A stretch of 64,000 nt of DNA. Source: Bacillota bacterium (GTDB lineage Bacteria > Bacillota > Limnochordia > Darwinibacteriales > Darwinibacteriaceae). The first letter of the stretch is position 1; every line of letters starts with the position of its first letter. The stretch is taken from positions 1-64,000 of the forward strand of contig JAKOTU010000065.1 in NCBI GenBank assembly GCA_029776155.1, written 5' to 3'. A program made the position numbers and the translations under genes. Below, one piece after another: positions 23,861-32,737 of this stretch. Under the pieces are notes generated by a model. It ran no database searches and had not been told where the DNA came from. It worked only from the letters and a program-made list of their open reading frames with translations.

Positions 23861-24909
23861 TATGCTCTCACCTTCTTCATTATGTGGATGTCCATGGGCT
23901 CAAGGCCAAGCCCCACCACGGTTCCCACAGGCTCCATCAGGGTGGAGTGCACCAGCCAAGAGGTGCCGTCGGTACCTTCCACGATCATTTCCCAGTGTAC
24001 CCCCAAGAAGTTCACGGAGCGTACTTCACCCCGGATCTTGGCCTTCTCCGGAGGCATGAGGGTTAAATCTTCCGGGCGGATGACCACATCCACCAACTCA
24101 TTGGGGAGAAAACCAGCATCGGCGCATTCAAAGAGGCTGCCGGCGAACTCCACCAAGTAGTCTTCGCGCATAATGCCGTCCACAATGTTGCTTTCGCCAA
24201 TGAAATCGGCCACGAAAGCGTTCACCGGCTCGTTGTAGATCATCTCGGGAGTGCCGATCTGCTGGATCTCACCGTCTTTCATCACCACAACCGTATCGCT
24301 CATGGACAAGGCTTCTTCCTGGTCGTGGGTGACAAAGAGAAAGGTGATGCCCAACTGCCGCTGCATATTCTTCAATTCGTGCTGCATCTCTTTGCGCAGC
24401 TTCAAATCCAAAGCCGCCAGGGGTTCATCCAACAGCAGTACCTCGGGCTCGTTCACCAGTGCCCGGGCAATGGCCACCCGCTGCTGCTGCCCACCGCTGA
24501 GGGAGTTCACATCCCGCTTTTCGTAGCCCTCCAGGTTCACGAGCTGCAGCATCCGGGAGACCTTTTCCCGTATGACCGACTCCTTCATCTTTTTGATTCT
24601 CAGACCAAAGGCGATGTTTTCAAACACATTCAAGTGGGAGAACAGGGCATACCTTTGGAACACCGTATTTACTCTACGTTTGTGGGATGGAACGTTACTG
24701 ATGTCTTCACCTTTGAAGGTGATCGTTCCACTATCGGGCTTTTCAAAGCCGCCGATCAAACGCAGCATCGTGGTTTTGCCGCAGCCGCTCGGGCCCAGCA
24801 GCGTAACAAACTCGTTTCTTCGAATGTACAGATCCACATCAGTTAGTGCAGGCGTTTCGTCGTAGTATTTAGAGACACCTTTCAGCTCCACAATGATCTC
24901 GGACACCAC
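23860..24909 (-). CDS. potA: Spermidine/putrescine ABC transporter ATPase PotA
   Basis: A 349-residue ATPase that powers polyamine import. Walker A GPSGCGKT, signature LSGGQQQR, Walker B LLLDEP and the switch His in [10 protein letters not shown] are intact, followed by a TOBE-type C-terminal regulatory domain (about 240-349). The gene lies 19 bases after the regulator gene and runs straight into potB. The regulator and potABC-potD-potD are all on the minus strand with short gaps or overlaps, so they are one operon from the promoter at 25533-25561. Confidence 0.93.
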   Translation of the reverse strand: MVSEIIVELKGVSKYYDETPALTDVDLYIRRNEFVTLLGPSGCGKTTMLRLIGGFEKPDSGTITFKGEDISNVPSHKRRVNTVFQRYALFSHLNVFENIAFGLRIKKMKESVIREKVSRMLQLVNLEGYEKRDVNSLSGGQQQRVAIARALVNEPEVLLLDEPLAALDLKLRKEMQHELKNMQRQLGITFLFVTHDQEEALSMSDTVVVMKDGEIQQIGTPEMIYNEPVNAFVADFIGESNIVDGIMREDYLVEFAGSLFECADAGFLPNELVDVVIRPEDLTLMPPEKAKIRGEVRSVNFLGVHWEMIVEGTDGTSWLVHSTLMEPVGTVVGLGLEPMDIHIMKKVRA

Positions 24910-24928
24910 AGTTCCCCCCTTCTAGTTC

Positions 24929-25468
24929 TCAAAAGCTGGGCGGTGAAGAAACCCAGAGAATTACCGCGGGTCTCTTACCCACATTAGAGATATAATGGCC
25001 GGCCTGAGCAGGGAAGTAAAAAGACTCGCCGGCTCGGACCTTCACTACCTCGGAGCCAAAATGCAGCTGAATCTGACCCTTGATGACATAGCCAAACTCC
25101 TCCCCATCATGGGGATCATCGTAGGGAGTCCGACCCTCAGGTTCTAGATGCACCACTATGGGCTCCATGGCGTTTTTCTGGGCATTGGGCACCAGCCAGC
25201 GAATCTCGCTTTTAAGCTCAGAATCGCTCTTTACAGCCATATCGTTTTTGGTGAAGACTAGTTTTTCGGGTACATCTTGATTGAAAAAGTCCTGTAAGTT
25301 CGTGCCCAAGGACTCTAAAATGTCGATCAGGGTCGCGATGGAGGGCGAGGTGAGGTCGCGCTCAACTTGTGAAATGAAGCCTTTGGATAGTTCACAGCGA
25401 TCCGCAAGTTCCTCTTGGGTCAAGTTGTGCTGCATGCGGAGGCGCCTTATTTTCTCGCCGATCTTCAT
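24929..25468 (-). CDS. XRE-cupin regulator of the polyamine operon (PuuR-like)
   Basis: A 179-residue repressor with an N-terminal XRE helix-turn-helix (EKIRRLRMQHNLTQEELADR, then SKGFISQVERDLTSPSIATL) and a C-terminal cupin (about 110-176, with GEEFGYVIKGQIQLHFG). This two-domain form is typical of regulators heading Firmicute pot operons and of PuuR. The cupin likely binds a polyamine or a related ligand. It is the first gene of the operon, and two copies of a 17-base operator lie between its promoter and its start, so it likely represses itself and potABCDD. Confidence 0.88.
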   Translation of the reverse strand: MKIGEKIRRLRMQHNLTQEELADRCELSKGFISQVERDLTSPSIATLIDILESLGTNLQDFFNQDVPEKLVFTKNDMAVKSDSELKSEIRWLVPNAQKNAMEPIVVHLEPEGRTPYDDPHDGEEFGYVIKGQIQLHFGSEVVKVRAGESFYFPAQAGHYISNVGKRPAVILWVSSPPSF

Positions 25469-25487
25469 CCTTTCCCTCCCTTCCCAA

Positions 25488-25504
25488 GTTTCGTGATACT
25501 AAAC
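25488..25504. promoter_or_regulatory. Pot operon operator, copy 2
   Basis: On the minus strand GTTTAGTATCACGAAAC, an imperfect copy of the 25510-25526 operator with the same 6-5-6 layout and one mismatch in the right arm. It lies 5 bases from copy 1, between the transcription start and the ribosome site. Confidence 0.75.
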
Positions 25505-25509
25505 TCGAG

Positions 25510-25526
25510 GTTTAGCAACACTAAAC
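25510..25526. promoter_or_regulatory. Pot operon operator, copy 1
   Basis: GTTTAG-N5-CTAAAC, a perfect inverted repeat, lying just downstream of the -10 box. Together with copy 2 it suggests binding of two repressor dimers on one face of the DNA (centre spacing 22 bp). Confidence 0.8.
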
Positions 25527-25532
25527 AAGTGT

Positions 25533-25561
25533 ATTGTACCGACAGGGGGGGTGCATGTCAA
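25533..25561 (-). promoter_or_regulatory. Promoter of the pot operon
   Basis: Minus strand TTGACA (25561-25556), 17 bases, TACAAT (25538-25533). Confidence 0.9.
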
Positions 25562-25656
25562 TACCCTGCCAGGAAGAATTTTATGGGGAAAATGAAATAA
25601 TGGCAGGCCGGTGGAAATAGGCATGTAGAGGGCACTTGCCGAGGGGAGGGATGGGT

Positions 25657-26373
25657 ATGTGGCACTTGGCCAGGATCGTCTATTTGGGCACCATGGCCGG
25701 AGTATTGGGCACGGGGGCCGGAGGCATCCTCTTGGCCTTGGGGCGCAGGCCCAAGGGCGCGGAACTGAGCTTCCATTTGGCCTTATCCGGTGGTGTAATG
25801 CTGGCTGTAGTCTTTCAGGATCTGCTCCCTGAAGCTCTAGTCCTCAAAGGCCCAGGGGCCACATTTGTGGGGCTGTTCTTGGGGCTGATCACCCTTATGG
25901 TTCTCAGGCCCCTCTCTTCCCGCGGCGGAACGGATCTGATTCAGACCGGGTTGTTTGTGGGGCTAGGCATCGCGGCCCATAACTTCCCAGAGGGTCTGGC
26001 CATCGGCGCGGGTTACCTAGCTTCCCAACAGCTGGGGCTGGGCTTGGCCTTGGCCCTCTGCCTGCACAACATTCCTGAAGGCATGGCCATGGCCGCCCCC
26101 TTGCTGGCCGGGGGAGCCAGTCCCACCACCGCCGTCCTGTTGACCTTAGCTGCGGGGCTGCCCATGGGCCTAGGCGCCTTAACGGGAGGGATTTTTGGCC
26201 ATCTGAGCCCGGGCACCCTAGCAGGCACCCTGGGCTTTGCCGCGGGAGCCATGCTCTTTTTGGTCTTCCATGAACTTCTGCCTTCGGCAGTCCAACTCAA
26301 ACATCCCTGGGCCACTACCTGCGGTGCGGTTGCCGGGATTGTGCTGGGCTTGGCCTTGTGGTCCCTCTTTTAA
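25657..26373 (+). CDS. ZIP-family divalent metal transporter
   Basis: A 238-residue membrane protein of the ZIP/ZupT family, which imports zinc or related divalent metals. Eight hydrophobic helices can be counted. The two metal-site motifs are present: AAHNFPEGLAIGAG in helix 4 and CLHNIPEGMAMAAPL in helix 5, giving HN-x-PEG twice. ATG 25657 has GGGGAGG upstream at better spacing than ATG 25651. It is divergent from the pot operon and its stop codon is part of the sigma28-type promoter for the flagellin gene. No Zur-type site was seen. Confidence 0.88.
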   Translation: MWHLARIVYLGTMAGVLGTGAGGILLALGRRPKGAELSFHLALSGGVMLAVVFQDLLPEALVLKGPGATFVGLFLGLITLMVLRPLSSRGGTDLIQTGLFVGLGIAAHNFPEGLAIGAGYLASQQLGLGLALALCLHNIPEGMAMAAPLLAGGASPTTAVLLTLAAGLPMGLGALTGGIFGHLSPGTLAGTLGFAAGAMLFLVFHELLPSAVQLKHPWATTCGAVAGIVLGLALWSLF

Positions 26374-26398
26374 AGATCCAGAGTATTTGATCCGATAA
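26371..26398 (+). promoter_or_regulatory. Sigma28 (SigD)-type promoter of the flagellin gene
   Basis: TAAA (26371-26374), 16 bases, TCCGATAA (26391-26398), compared with the sigma28 consensus TAAA-N15-GCCGATAA. It sits 29 bases before the flagellin start. Confidence 0.75.
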
Positions 26399-26426
26399 TA
26401 AAGTGGATGAGGAAGGGGGTGGCGCG

Positions 26427-27266
26427 GTGAACTTTTTCTATATATCCGGGCTGCGCGCGGTAAGTGCCTATCATGCCGCGGCCAAGGCGTATGCCGTATC
26501 CCTGGAGCGCATTGCTACCGGTAAGCGCATCAACCGCGCCGCGGACGACCCCGCGGGCCTAGCCATCTCCGAGCGCATGAAGGCCCAGATTCGGGGCCTG
26601 CGCCAGGCTTCCCGCAATGCCCAAGATGCCATTTCCCTTCTGCATGTGGCCGATGGCGCCTTAGGGGAAATGCAGGCCATTTTGCACCGCCTCCGGGAGA
26701 TCGCTGTGTACAGCGCCACGGGTACCCTCACGGAAACGGAACGGAAAGCCCTGCAGATCGAGTTTGATGAGCTGGTGGGCGCCCTGGGGGATATCGCCCG
26801 GGATACCCACTTCAACACCATCCCCCTTTTAGACGGCACACGGGATGAGCCCAATCCCCTGCTCATCCAAATCGGGGCCAACTCCGGACAGAACATGGAT
26901 ATCGCCCTGGGCAGCATGACCCCCGAGTCCCTGGGCCTGGTGGTGGACGGCCAGATTGTGTCCGTATCCACCCAGGAAGGGGCCGATGCGGCCATCGGCA
27001 TTGTGGATCAAGCCCTATCCCAGGTTTCTTCCCAAAGATCCTACGTCGGGGCCAAAGTCCGGCGCCTGGAGCACACCATCAACAATCTGGAGAACGCCGT
27101 GTTGAATCTCACCGAAGCAGAATCCCGCATCACCGATGCGGACATTGCCCTGGAGGTTCTGAACATGGTTTCGGCGCAGATCCGCATGCAGGCGGCTCTG
27201 GCCATGATCGCCCAGGCCAATGCCGCGCAGCAGATGATCCTGCAGCTGCTCTGGCCAGCAAAGTAG
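26427..27266 (+). CDS. hag: Flagellin (short, core domains only)
   Basis: A 279-residue flagellin. The start at GTG 26427 has GGGGGTGG upstream. The N-terminal D0/D1 region (about 1-140) shows SLERIATGKRINRAADDPAG, LAISERMKAQIRGLRQASRN and DGALGEMQAILHRLREI; the C-terminal D1/D0 (about 180-279) has QRSYVGAKVRRLEHTINNLE and ends in LAMIAQANAAQQMILQLL. The central variable domain is nearly absent. No other flagellar gene is in the window, but a sigma28-type promoter is present, so it belongs to a flagellar regulon. The unusual NFFYISGLRA start differs from the common MRINHN form and could mean a minor or specialised flagellin. Confidence 0.9.
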   Translation: MNFFYISGLRAVSAYHAAAKAYAVSLERIATGKRINRAADDPAGLAISERMKAQIRGLRQASRNAQDAISLLHVADGALGEMQAILHRLREIAVYSATGTLTETERKALQIEFDELVGALGDIARDTHFNTIPLLDGTRDEPNPLLIQIGANSGQNMDIALGSMTPESLGLVVDGQIVSVSTQEGADAAIGIVDQALSQVSSQRSYVGAKVRRLEHTINNLENAVLNLTEAESRITDADIALEVLNMVSAQIRMQAALAMIAQANAAQQMILQLLWPAK

Positions 27267-27277
27267 TAATAATTTGG

Positions 27278-27307
27278 AAAAGGCTGCCCACCGCAGCCTT
27301 TTTTTCT
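27278..27307 (+). terminator. Rho-independent terminator of the flagellin gene
   Basis: Arms AAAAGGCTGC (27278-27287) and GCAGCCTTTT (27293-27302), loop CCACC, then more T. Confidence 0.92.
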
Positions 27308-27440
27308 TTGCTGGACTTAAATCCCTTTTCCCAGCACATGCTGCCAATAGCATCGAAACAAACACAACCATTGCCGCAAAAGGAAGGAGATTACCTCAAA
27401 GCGAATACTACAGCAGCTTCAGCGAAAGGTCGTGACCTTG

Positions 27441-28880
27441 ATGATCAAGTTCGGAACCGGCGGTTGGCGGGCCGTGATCGGCGATGAGTTTACCTTCAGC
27501 AATGTGCGCCGCGTGGCCCAGGCAGCTGCTTTGTATCTCAAAGAAATCAAGCAGGCCCATAAGCCAGTGGTAATCGGCCATGACCTGCGCTTTCTGTCGG
27601 GACGCTTTTCCCGGGCCATTGCCGAAATCTTAGTGCACAACGGTATCCCAGTCTGGTTCATCGAACAGGTGGTGCCCACACCCATGCTCATGTACGCCGT
27701 GGAGCAGGAACGGCTGGCCCTCGGGCTGATGGTCACCGCTTCCCACAACCCTTCCGAGTACAACGGGATCAAGGTGATTGTGGAAGGGGGCAAAGATGCG
27801 CCGGTTGAGGTGACTAACCGCCTGGAAGAGCTGTGCAAACTGGTTCCTCCCCTCCAGGCGCCGCCCCTCACCTTTTTCGATGCCCTGGAACAGGGGAAAA
27901 TCGCGCTCTATTCCAATAAGAACGCCTACATCGACTCCCTGCTCCAGCAGATCGATGTGCCTGCGGTGCAGCAGCTTAACTTGAACGTGCTCTTCAACCC
28001 CATGTTTGGGGTGGCCAAGGACATTATGGCCATGTGCCTGGCGTCACTGCGCTGTTCAGTGGATCTGATCAACGCGCAGCGGGACACCATGTTTGGCCAA
28101 AGGGCGCCCTCCCCCTCCAGGGAAACACTGCAGGATATGGAATACCTCATGAAGCAGGGGAAATACCACATCGGGATCGCCACCGACGGGGACTCGGACC
28201 GCATCGGCCTCTACGATGAACAGGGGAACTACATCACCGCCAACGATATCCTCAAGCTCCTCTACTACTACCTTAAAAAATACCGGGGCGAACAGGGTGG
28301 GCTGGTGCGCAACATCACCACAACCCACATCCTGGACCGCATCGCCCACTCCTTCGGGGAGCCCGCCTATGAAGTGCCTGTGGGTTTTAAGTACATTTCC
28401 CAGAAGATGGATGAAAAAAACCTTCTCCTGGGCGGAGAAAGCAGCGGTGGCTTGAAAATCCGGGGCCATGTTAACGGAAAAGACGGCATCCTGGCCGCAC
28501 TTTTGGCCGTGGAAATGCTGGCCAAAACAAAAAAGAGCCTCAGCCAGCTCCTAGAAGAGATTAACGCGCAGTACGGCACGCTCCATTTCGGCGAGCTCAG
28601 CCTGCCCTACCGGGCCCAGGACCGCAGCCGCCTCGAGCAGCTCCTGCTCCGGGATGGCTATGTCCCCTCCTTCCCCTGGCCCATTGAAAAGGTGTCCTAC
28701 CTGGACGGGGTGAAATTCTACTTCCCCCAAGACAACTGGTTAACCATCCGCTTTTCCGGCACTGAACCGGTACTGCGCCTGGCTTGGGAGATGAGTTCAC
28801 CGGAGCAAATCGCAGCACTCAAGGAGATCATGCGCAAGGATCGCACCCTGGAGCTTCCCTGGGACAAAGGAGCGGTCTAA
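27441..28880 (+). CDS. Phosphoglucomutase/phosphomannomutase family protein
   Basis: A 479-residue alpha-D-phosphohexomutase that interconverts sugar-1- and sugar-6-phosphates. All four domains are marked: the phosphoserine loop TASHNPSEYNG (Ser101), the metal loop DGDSDRIGLY, the sugar loop GGESSGGLKI and the phosphate loop RFSGTEPVLR. ATG 27441 is preferred; GTG 27432 and TTG 27438 are in frame. The next gene, a sugar-1-phosphate nucleotidyltransferase, starts on the base after the stop, so the two steps hexose-6-P to hexose-1-P to NDP-hexose are encoded together. Glucose or mannose specificity cannot be told. Confidence 0.9.
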   Translation: MIKFGTGGWRAVIGDEFTFSNVRRVAQAAALYLKEIKQAHKPVVIGHDLRFLSGRFSRAIAEILVHNGIPVWFIEQVVPTPMLMYAVEQERLALGLMVTASHNPSEYNGIKVIVEGGKDAPVEVTNRLEELCKLVPPLQAPPLTFFDALEQGKIALYSNKNAYIDSLLQQIDVPAVQQLNLNVLFNPMFGVAKDIMAMCLASLRCSVDLINAQRDTMFGQRAPSPSRETLQDMEYLMKQGKYHIGIATDGDSDRIGLYDEQGNYITANDILKLLYYYLKKYRGEQGGLVRNITTTHILDRIAHSFGEPAYEVPVGFKYISQKMDEKNLLLGGESSGGLKIRGHVNGKDGILAALLAVEMLAKTKKSLSQLLEEINAQYGTLHFGELSLPYRAQDRSRLEQLLLRDGYVPSFPWPIEKVSYLDGVKFYFPQDNWLTIRFSGTEPVLRLAWEMSSPEQIAALKEIMRKDRTLELPWDKGAV

Positions 28881-29579
28881 ATGCGGGGTGTAATTCTGGC
28901 CGCGGGCCGAGGGACTAGATTGGGGGCCTTGGGCGCGGTGATGCCCAAGGCGCTCCTCCCCGTGGACGGCAGGCCGTGTTTGGAACAGATCATCCTGGGG
29001 ATGAAAGCAGCGGGCGTGGAGCGCTTTGCCGTGGTCATCGGCCACTTGGGGGATCTGATCCGGGAACGGTACGGCACCGGCAGCTCCCTCGGGGTAGAGC
29101 TGACCTACTTGGAGCAGGATCTGCGCAGCTACGGCACGGGAGCCGCGGTCTTGCTCGCGGAAGAGTTCACCGCCGGCGGGCCCTTTTTCCTCTCCTACGG
29201 CGATATCGCCATCCACCCAGAGAATTACAGGGAAATGGCCGAGCTGTATAGGCAGTATAAGACCATGATCAGCTCGGCCAACTGGGTAGAAGACCCTGCT
29301 CTGGGGGCCGCCGTTTACCTAGATGAAGGGAGCTTTCTGACACGTTTGGTGGAAAAACCGCCCCGGGGCACTTCCCAGACCAACTGGAACAACGCGGGGG
29401 TGTACATTTTCCTACCCCAGGTGTTCAGCTATTTGAAGCAACTCACCCCCTCGGCACGGGGTGAGTACGAATTGACGGCGGCAGTGGCCCAGATGGCCGC
29501 GGAGGGCGTGCCCATCAAGGTCCACCGCATCACCGGCTTTTGGCAAGATGTGGGCAGCCCAGGTTCTGCACAGGCTTAG
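28881..29579 (+). CDS. Sugar-1-phosphate nucleotidyltransferase
   Basis: A 232-residue NTP-transferase that joins a nucleotide to a sugar-1-phosphate. The N-terminal nucleotide loop LAAGRGTRLG and the lysine of PKALLPVDGRP are clear, as is the metal-binding SYGDIAIHP segment and the C-terminal GFWQDVGSP. It lacks a C-terminal left-handed helix domain, as in RmlA/GCD1-like short forms. ATG directly follows the mutase stop, so translation is coupled. It converges with the Nudix gene and overlaps it by 4 bases. Confidence 0.88.
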   Translation: MRGVILAAGRGTRLGALGAVMPKALLPVDGRPCLEQIILGMKAAGVERFAVVIGHLGDLIRERYGTGSSLGVELTYLEQDLRSYGTGAAVLLAEEFTAGGPFFLSYGDIAIHPENYREMAELYRQYKTMISSANWVEDPALGAAVYLDEGSFLTRLVEKPPRGTSQTNWNNAGVYIFLPQVFSYLKQLTPSARGEYELTAAVAQMAAEGVPIKVHRITGFWQDVGSPGSAQA

Positions 29580-30070
29580 CTTTTCTGCCGCATTTTGCGC
29601 ACATACTTGAACACGGAGATGATCGTTTTGGCATCGTTGATCTCGCAGTGATCGATCATCTCTTCTACTTTGTCCAGGGGTATCCAGCGCACATTGATGT
29701 CCTCGCCTTCCTCCAGGCGCTGCTCGCCCTTGGTGAGCCCGCTGGCGCAGAAGAGATGCAGCACCTCATTGGTATAACCGGGGGTGGGGTAGATATGCCC
29801 CAGCACTTCCCAGTGTTCCGCGCTGTACCCAGTCTCTTCTTCCAGCTCTCTGCGGGCACAGTCCAGGGGCGATTCACTGCGGTCTATGGTCCCCGCGGGG
29901 ATTTCCAACATATTGCGTCCAGCAGCGGGGCGGTACTGCTCCACCAGAAGCACCTGGCCGTCTTTGACCACCAGGACCGCGGCCGCCCCTGGGTGATCCA
30001 CCATCTTAAACTGCCGTACTCTACTGCCAACCCATACGTCTTTGGTTATGAACCTGAACAAAACCATCAC
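29576..30070 (-). CDS. Nudix hydrolase, ADP-ribose pyrophosphatase type
   Basis: A 164-residue Nudix hydrolase. The Nudix box GTIDRSESPLDCARRELEEE-TG fits G-x5-E-x7-REL-x-EE-x-G and lies near residues 60-82, with PAAGRNMLEIPAG before it and HIYPTPGYTNEVLHLF after it, which is the ADP-ribose pyrophosphatase (NudF/YqkG) arrangement. It probably clears ADP-ribose from NAD turnover. Two ATG codons open the frame (30070 and 30067). The short stop-to-stop overlap with the nucleotidyltransferase gene is convergent. Confidence 0.88.
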   Translation of the reverse strand: MMVLFRFITKDVWVGSRVRQFKMVDHPGAAAVLVVKDGQVLLVEQYRPAAGRNMLEIPAGTIDRSESPLDCARRELEEETGYSAEHWEVLGHIYPTPGYTNEVLHLFCASGLTKGEQRLEEGEDINVRWIPLDKVEEMIDHCEINDAKTIISVFKYVRKMRQKS

Positions 30071-30166
30071 CTCACGTCTCTAATTCTGGCAAAAAGAAAA
30101 GACTCCTCTTGCTGGCCCGCCGCAGCTTACCTTTCTTTTCCGCCGGCAGTAATCTGAAAGTACAGG

Positions 30167-30673
30167 ATGGTTATACTATTCCCAATGACGCTGCGGAAGG
30201 GAATGGTTTTGGTGACTGTCCAACTGCTGGTATATCCCGTGTTACTCCTGCTGGTGGCCGGGTTTGTGCTCTTAACCGTGCCCCGGGACCACCTCCGTGT
30301 TCTCCTGCCCTACGGCGCGGTGCTGGGCGGAATACTTGACTATCTGACCAGCCTAGCCACGGGGGTGCTTGGCCTGACCTCCTTCAAGAATCTGGGTATT
30401 CTCCAAGCCGGAGACCATCCCCTCCTGGGCCACTTGGTCTGGGTTTTCCTTATCGTGTTTTTCCTCTATTATTGGCCCAGCGAGAACAGGGGCTTGGGCT
30501 ATCTCTACACCGCGGCCTGGGCCCTTTTGGCCACAGGGTTCAGTCAAGTGGTCAAGCAAGCAGAGATTTTCGAGTACGTTCCGTGGTATTACCCTGTACC
30601 CATGTTCCTCCTCTTTCTAGCCCGCTTTGCCCTGGCGGTCTGGGTGGCCCAACGTCAGGGTGTTCTGCGCTAA
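30167..30673 (+). CDS. Small multi-helix membrane protein, unknown function
   Basis: A 168-residue hydrophobic protein with about five membrane helices (roughly residues 14-36, 46-66, 84-104, 113-130, 142-160). I recognise no family with confidence; the size and helix pattern resemble the CBO0543-type membrane proteins of Firmicutes. The ribosome site before ATG 30167 is poor (only CAGG), so a later ATG at 30185 is possible. It stands between the divergent Nudix gene and the serine hydrolase gene. Confidence 0.55.
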   Translation: MVILFPMTLRKGMVLVTVQLLVYPVLLLLVAGFVLLTVPRDHLRVLLPYGAVLGGILDYLTSLATGVLGLTSFKNLGILQAGDHPLLGHLVWVFLIVFFLYYWPSENRGLGYLYTAAWALLATGFSQVVKQAEIFEYVPWYYPVPMFLLFLARFALAVWVAQRQGVLR

Positions 30674-30771
30674 AGCACCAGGGTACAATTTGCTCCCACC
30701 CGGAAGGAACCCCCTCTCACTGTGGAGAAGTCTGGAGGTGAAGCTAGTTACTTCCTCATGGGGTGGGACAG

Positions 30772-32703
30772 ATGAAAAAGATATGCGCGCCAGTCGTGTT
30801 CCTCATTCTTTTAATGGTGCTTGCAGGGCCCGCTTCTGCCCAAAGCATCGGCATACAAGATCCGGCTGCCTTAGAGGCCTTCTTTGATGGAGTGTTTTCC
30901 GTTCAGCTTGCCCACAACAAAGTGCCGGGAGCGGAAATTGTAGTGGTTTCCGAGGATGGAATCCTCTTTGCCAAGGGCTATGGGTTTGCCGATTTGGAGG
31001 AGCGCATCCCCATGATACCGGGAACCACTTTGTACCGTCCTGGTTCAGTGTCTAAAATCCTGGTCTGGCTGGCCGTAATGCAGCTGGTGGAACAGGGCAG
31101 GCTGGATCTGTATGTGGACGTGAACACCTACCTGGATTTCACCCTTCCCCAGCGCACCACTGCTAACCGCGATGTTCCCCCCATTACCCTTCACCACCTT
31201 TTGACCCATTCAGCGGGGTTTGAAGATGAGGTCATGGGGATCATGGTGTCCCGGCCCGAACTGCTCAAACCCCTGGGCCAGTATGTGCGGGACCACCTCC
31301 CCGCCCGGGTGTTTGTGCCCGGGTCAGTCATGGCCTATTCCAATTACGGGACTGCCCTGGCCGCCTACATCGTGGAGCTGGTCAGCGGGCAGCCCTTCGC
31401 CCAATATGTGCAGGAGAACATCCTGGAGCCTTTGGGCATGACCTCCACCACCTTTGCCCAGGAGCTTCCCCCAAGCTTGGCCCAAAGGGTGAGCAAAGGC
31501 TACCGCTACGCCCAGGGACGCTTTATCCCCGGCGAGTTTGAATACGTGCAGAATTATCCGGCAGGGGGCTTAACCACGAGCGGCTTTGATCTGGCCCGGT
31601 TGATGCTGGCTCTCCTCAATTTCGGCGAACTGCCCCCCACCGGAGAAGAAGGGGAGGCCGCGGCAGATCAAGAAGCTGCCTCTGCGCGCCTTTTAGCCGA
31701 AGAGACGGCGAGAACCATGCAGAGCAGGCAGTTTTCCGCCCATCCCCAGCTCCCAGGAATGACCTATGGACTCATGGAATGGGAATATAATGGATATAGA
31801 ATATTAGGGCATGTTGGAGACACCTTTTTGTTCAGCACCGGCTTTTACTTCCTGCCTGAAGAGAAGGTGGGCCTGATTGTGGCCTACAACTCCCCCGCGG
31901 GCAGCGAGCTGAGAAGTGAACTGCTCAAAGGATTCATGGACCGCTACTTTCCAAGTGCAGACACGGAACGAACAGAGCCCCGCCCCATTACCCCCGGCAC
32001 CGAGGCCAACTACCGCGGTTATTACTTCAGCTCCCGGGCCAATTACACTGGGGTGGAATCCCTACTGCGCCTTGTGCAGACCTTGCGAGTTGATGTGGAT
32101 TCCGAGGGGTACCTTCTGCTGCAGGGCGGCGGAGAAGTCGCGCGCTTCGGGGAAATCGCCCCCGGGCTTTTCCAAGCCCTGGACCACGATGCCAAAATCG
32201 CCTTCTCCTTCCAAGAGGGAAAGGCGGTGCGCATTCTCCTGCCCGGGCCGGCGGCTTGGCTGCGCGTGCTTTGGTTCCACAGCCCCCGGTTCCTCCTCGG
32301 CCTTCTGGGCGGTGCTGTGCTGTTCATGCTGCTCACCCTGATCGGGTGGATCAAGGGGCTGTTTAGAACCCGGCCCCGGCACAAACCGCTGTTCTGGCCC
32401 AAAGCCTTGGCCGTGCTGTTCATCCTCCTCCTTTTCACCACAGCAGTAGTGGGAGTCGAGCTGCTCACCACCGTACATCCTGCCTTCAATGTGCCCCTAG
32501 TGGTGTTGGAACCCTCTTCTACCCTTAAGGCTTTGCTCATTCTCTCGAAGATTCTGATGGGCTTAAGCAGTCTGATTCTGGTCACAGCCATTTACCTGCT
32601 CGCGGCCCGAAAGGGCACCCTTGGGCAGAGAATCCACTACGCGTTCTTTACCCTGAGCGTGCTTGGTGTGACTGTGGTGTTGTGGCAGCTTAACCTCTGG
32701 TGA
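30772..32703 (+). CDS. Secreted serine hydrolase (beta-lactamase class C/PBP fold) with C-terminal membrane region
   Basis: A 643-residue protein with a signal peptide ending near ASAQS. The catalytic domain (about 30-380) has the S-x-x-K motif in RPGSVSKILVW, the Y-x-N motif as YSNYG and an H-x-G near HVGDTFLF. This fold covers esterases, D-aminopeptidases and PBP-like enzymes, so substrate is open. A linker and small beta domain follow (about 400-490). Four hydrophobic helices (about 495-640) anchor the C-terminus. ATG 30772 has a weak GGGTGGG site. The RelA/SpoT-type gene follows 35 bases later. Confidence 0.8.
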   Translation: MKKICAPVVFLILLMVLAGPASAQSIGIQDPAALEAFFDGVFSVQLAHNKVPGAEIVVVSEDGILFAKGYGFADLEERIPMIPGTTLYRPGSVSKILVWLAVMQLVEQGRLDLYVDVNTYLDFTLPQRTTANRDVPPITLHHLLTHSAGFEDEVMGIMVSRPELLKPLGQYVRDHLPARVFVPGSVMAYSNYGTALAAYIVELVSGQPFAQYVQENILEPLGMTSTTFAQELPPSLAQRVSKGYRYAQGRFIPGEFEYVQNYPAGGLTTSGFDLARLMLALLNFGELPPTGEEGEAAADQEAASARLLAEETARTMQSRQFSAHPQLPGMTYGLMEWEYNGYRILGHVGDTFLFSTGFYFLPEEKVGLIVAYNSPAGSELRSELLKGFMDRYFPSADTERTEPRPITPGTEANYRGYYFSSRANYTGVESLLRLVQTLRVDVDSEGYLLLQGGGEVARFGEIAPGLFQALDHDAKIAFSFQEGKAVRILLPGPAAWLRVLWFHSPRFLLGLLGGAVLFMLLTLIGWIKGLFRTRPRHKPLFWPKALAVLFILLLFTTAVVGVELLTTVHPAFNVPLVVLEPSSTLKALLILSKILMGLSSLILVTAIYLLAARKGTLGQRIHYAFFTLSVLGVTVVLWQLNLW

Positions 32704-32737
32704 CGGGAGGTTAAAATCTGACGAATAGGAGAGCGCC

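Noticed and set aside
29540-30157. A 205-codon plus-strand frame over the Nudix gene
   Set aside because: Antisense to an intact Nudix box.
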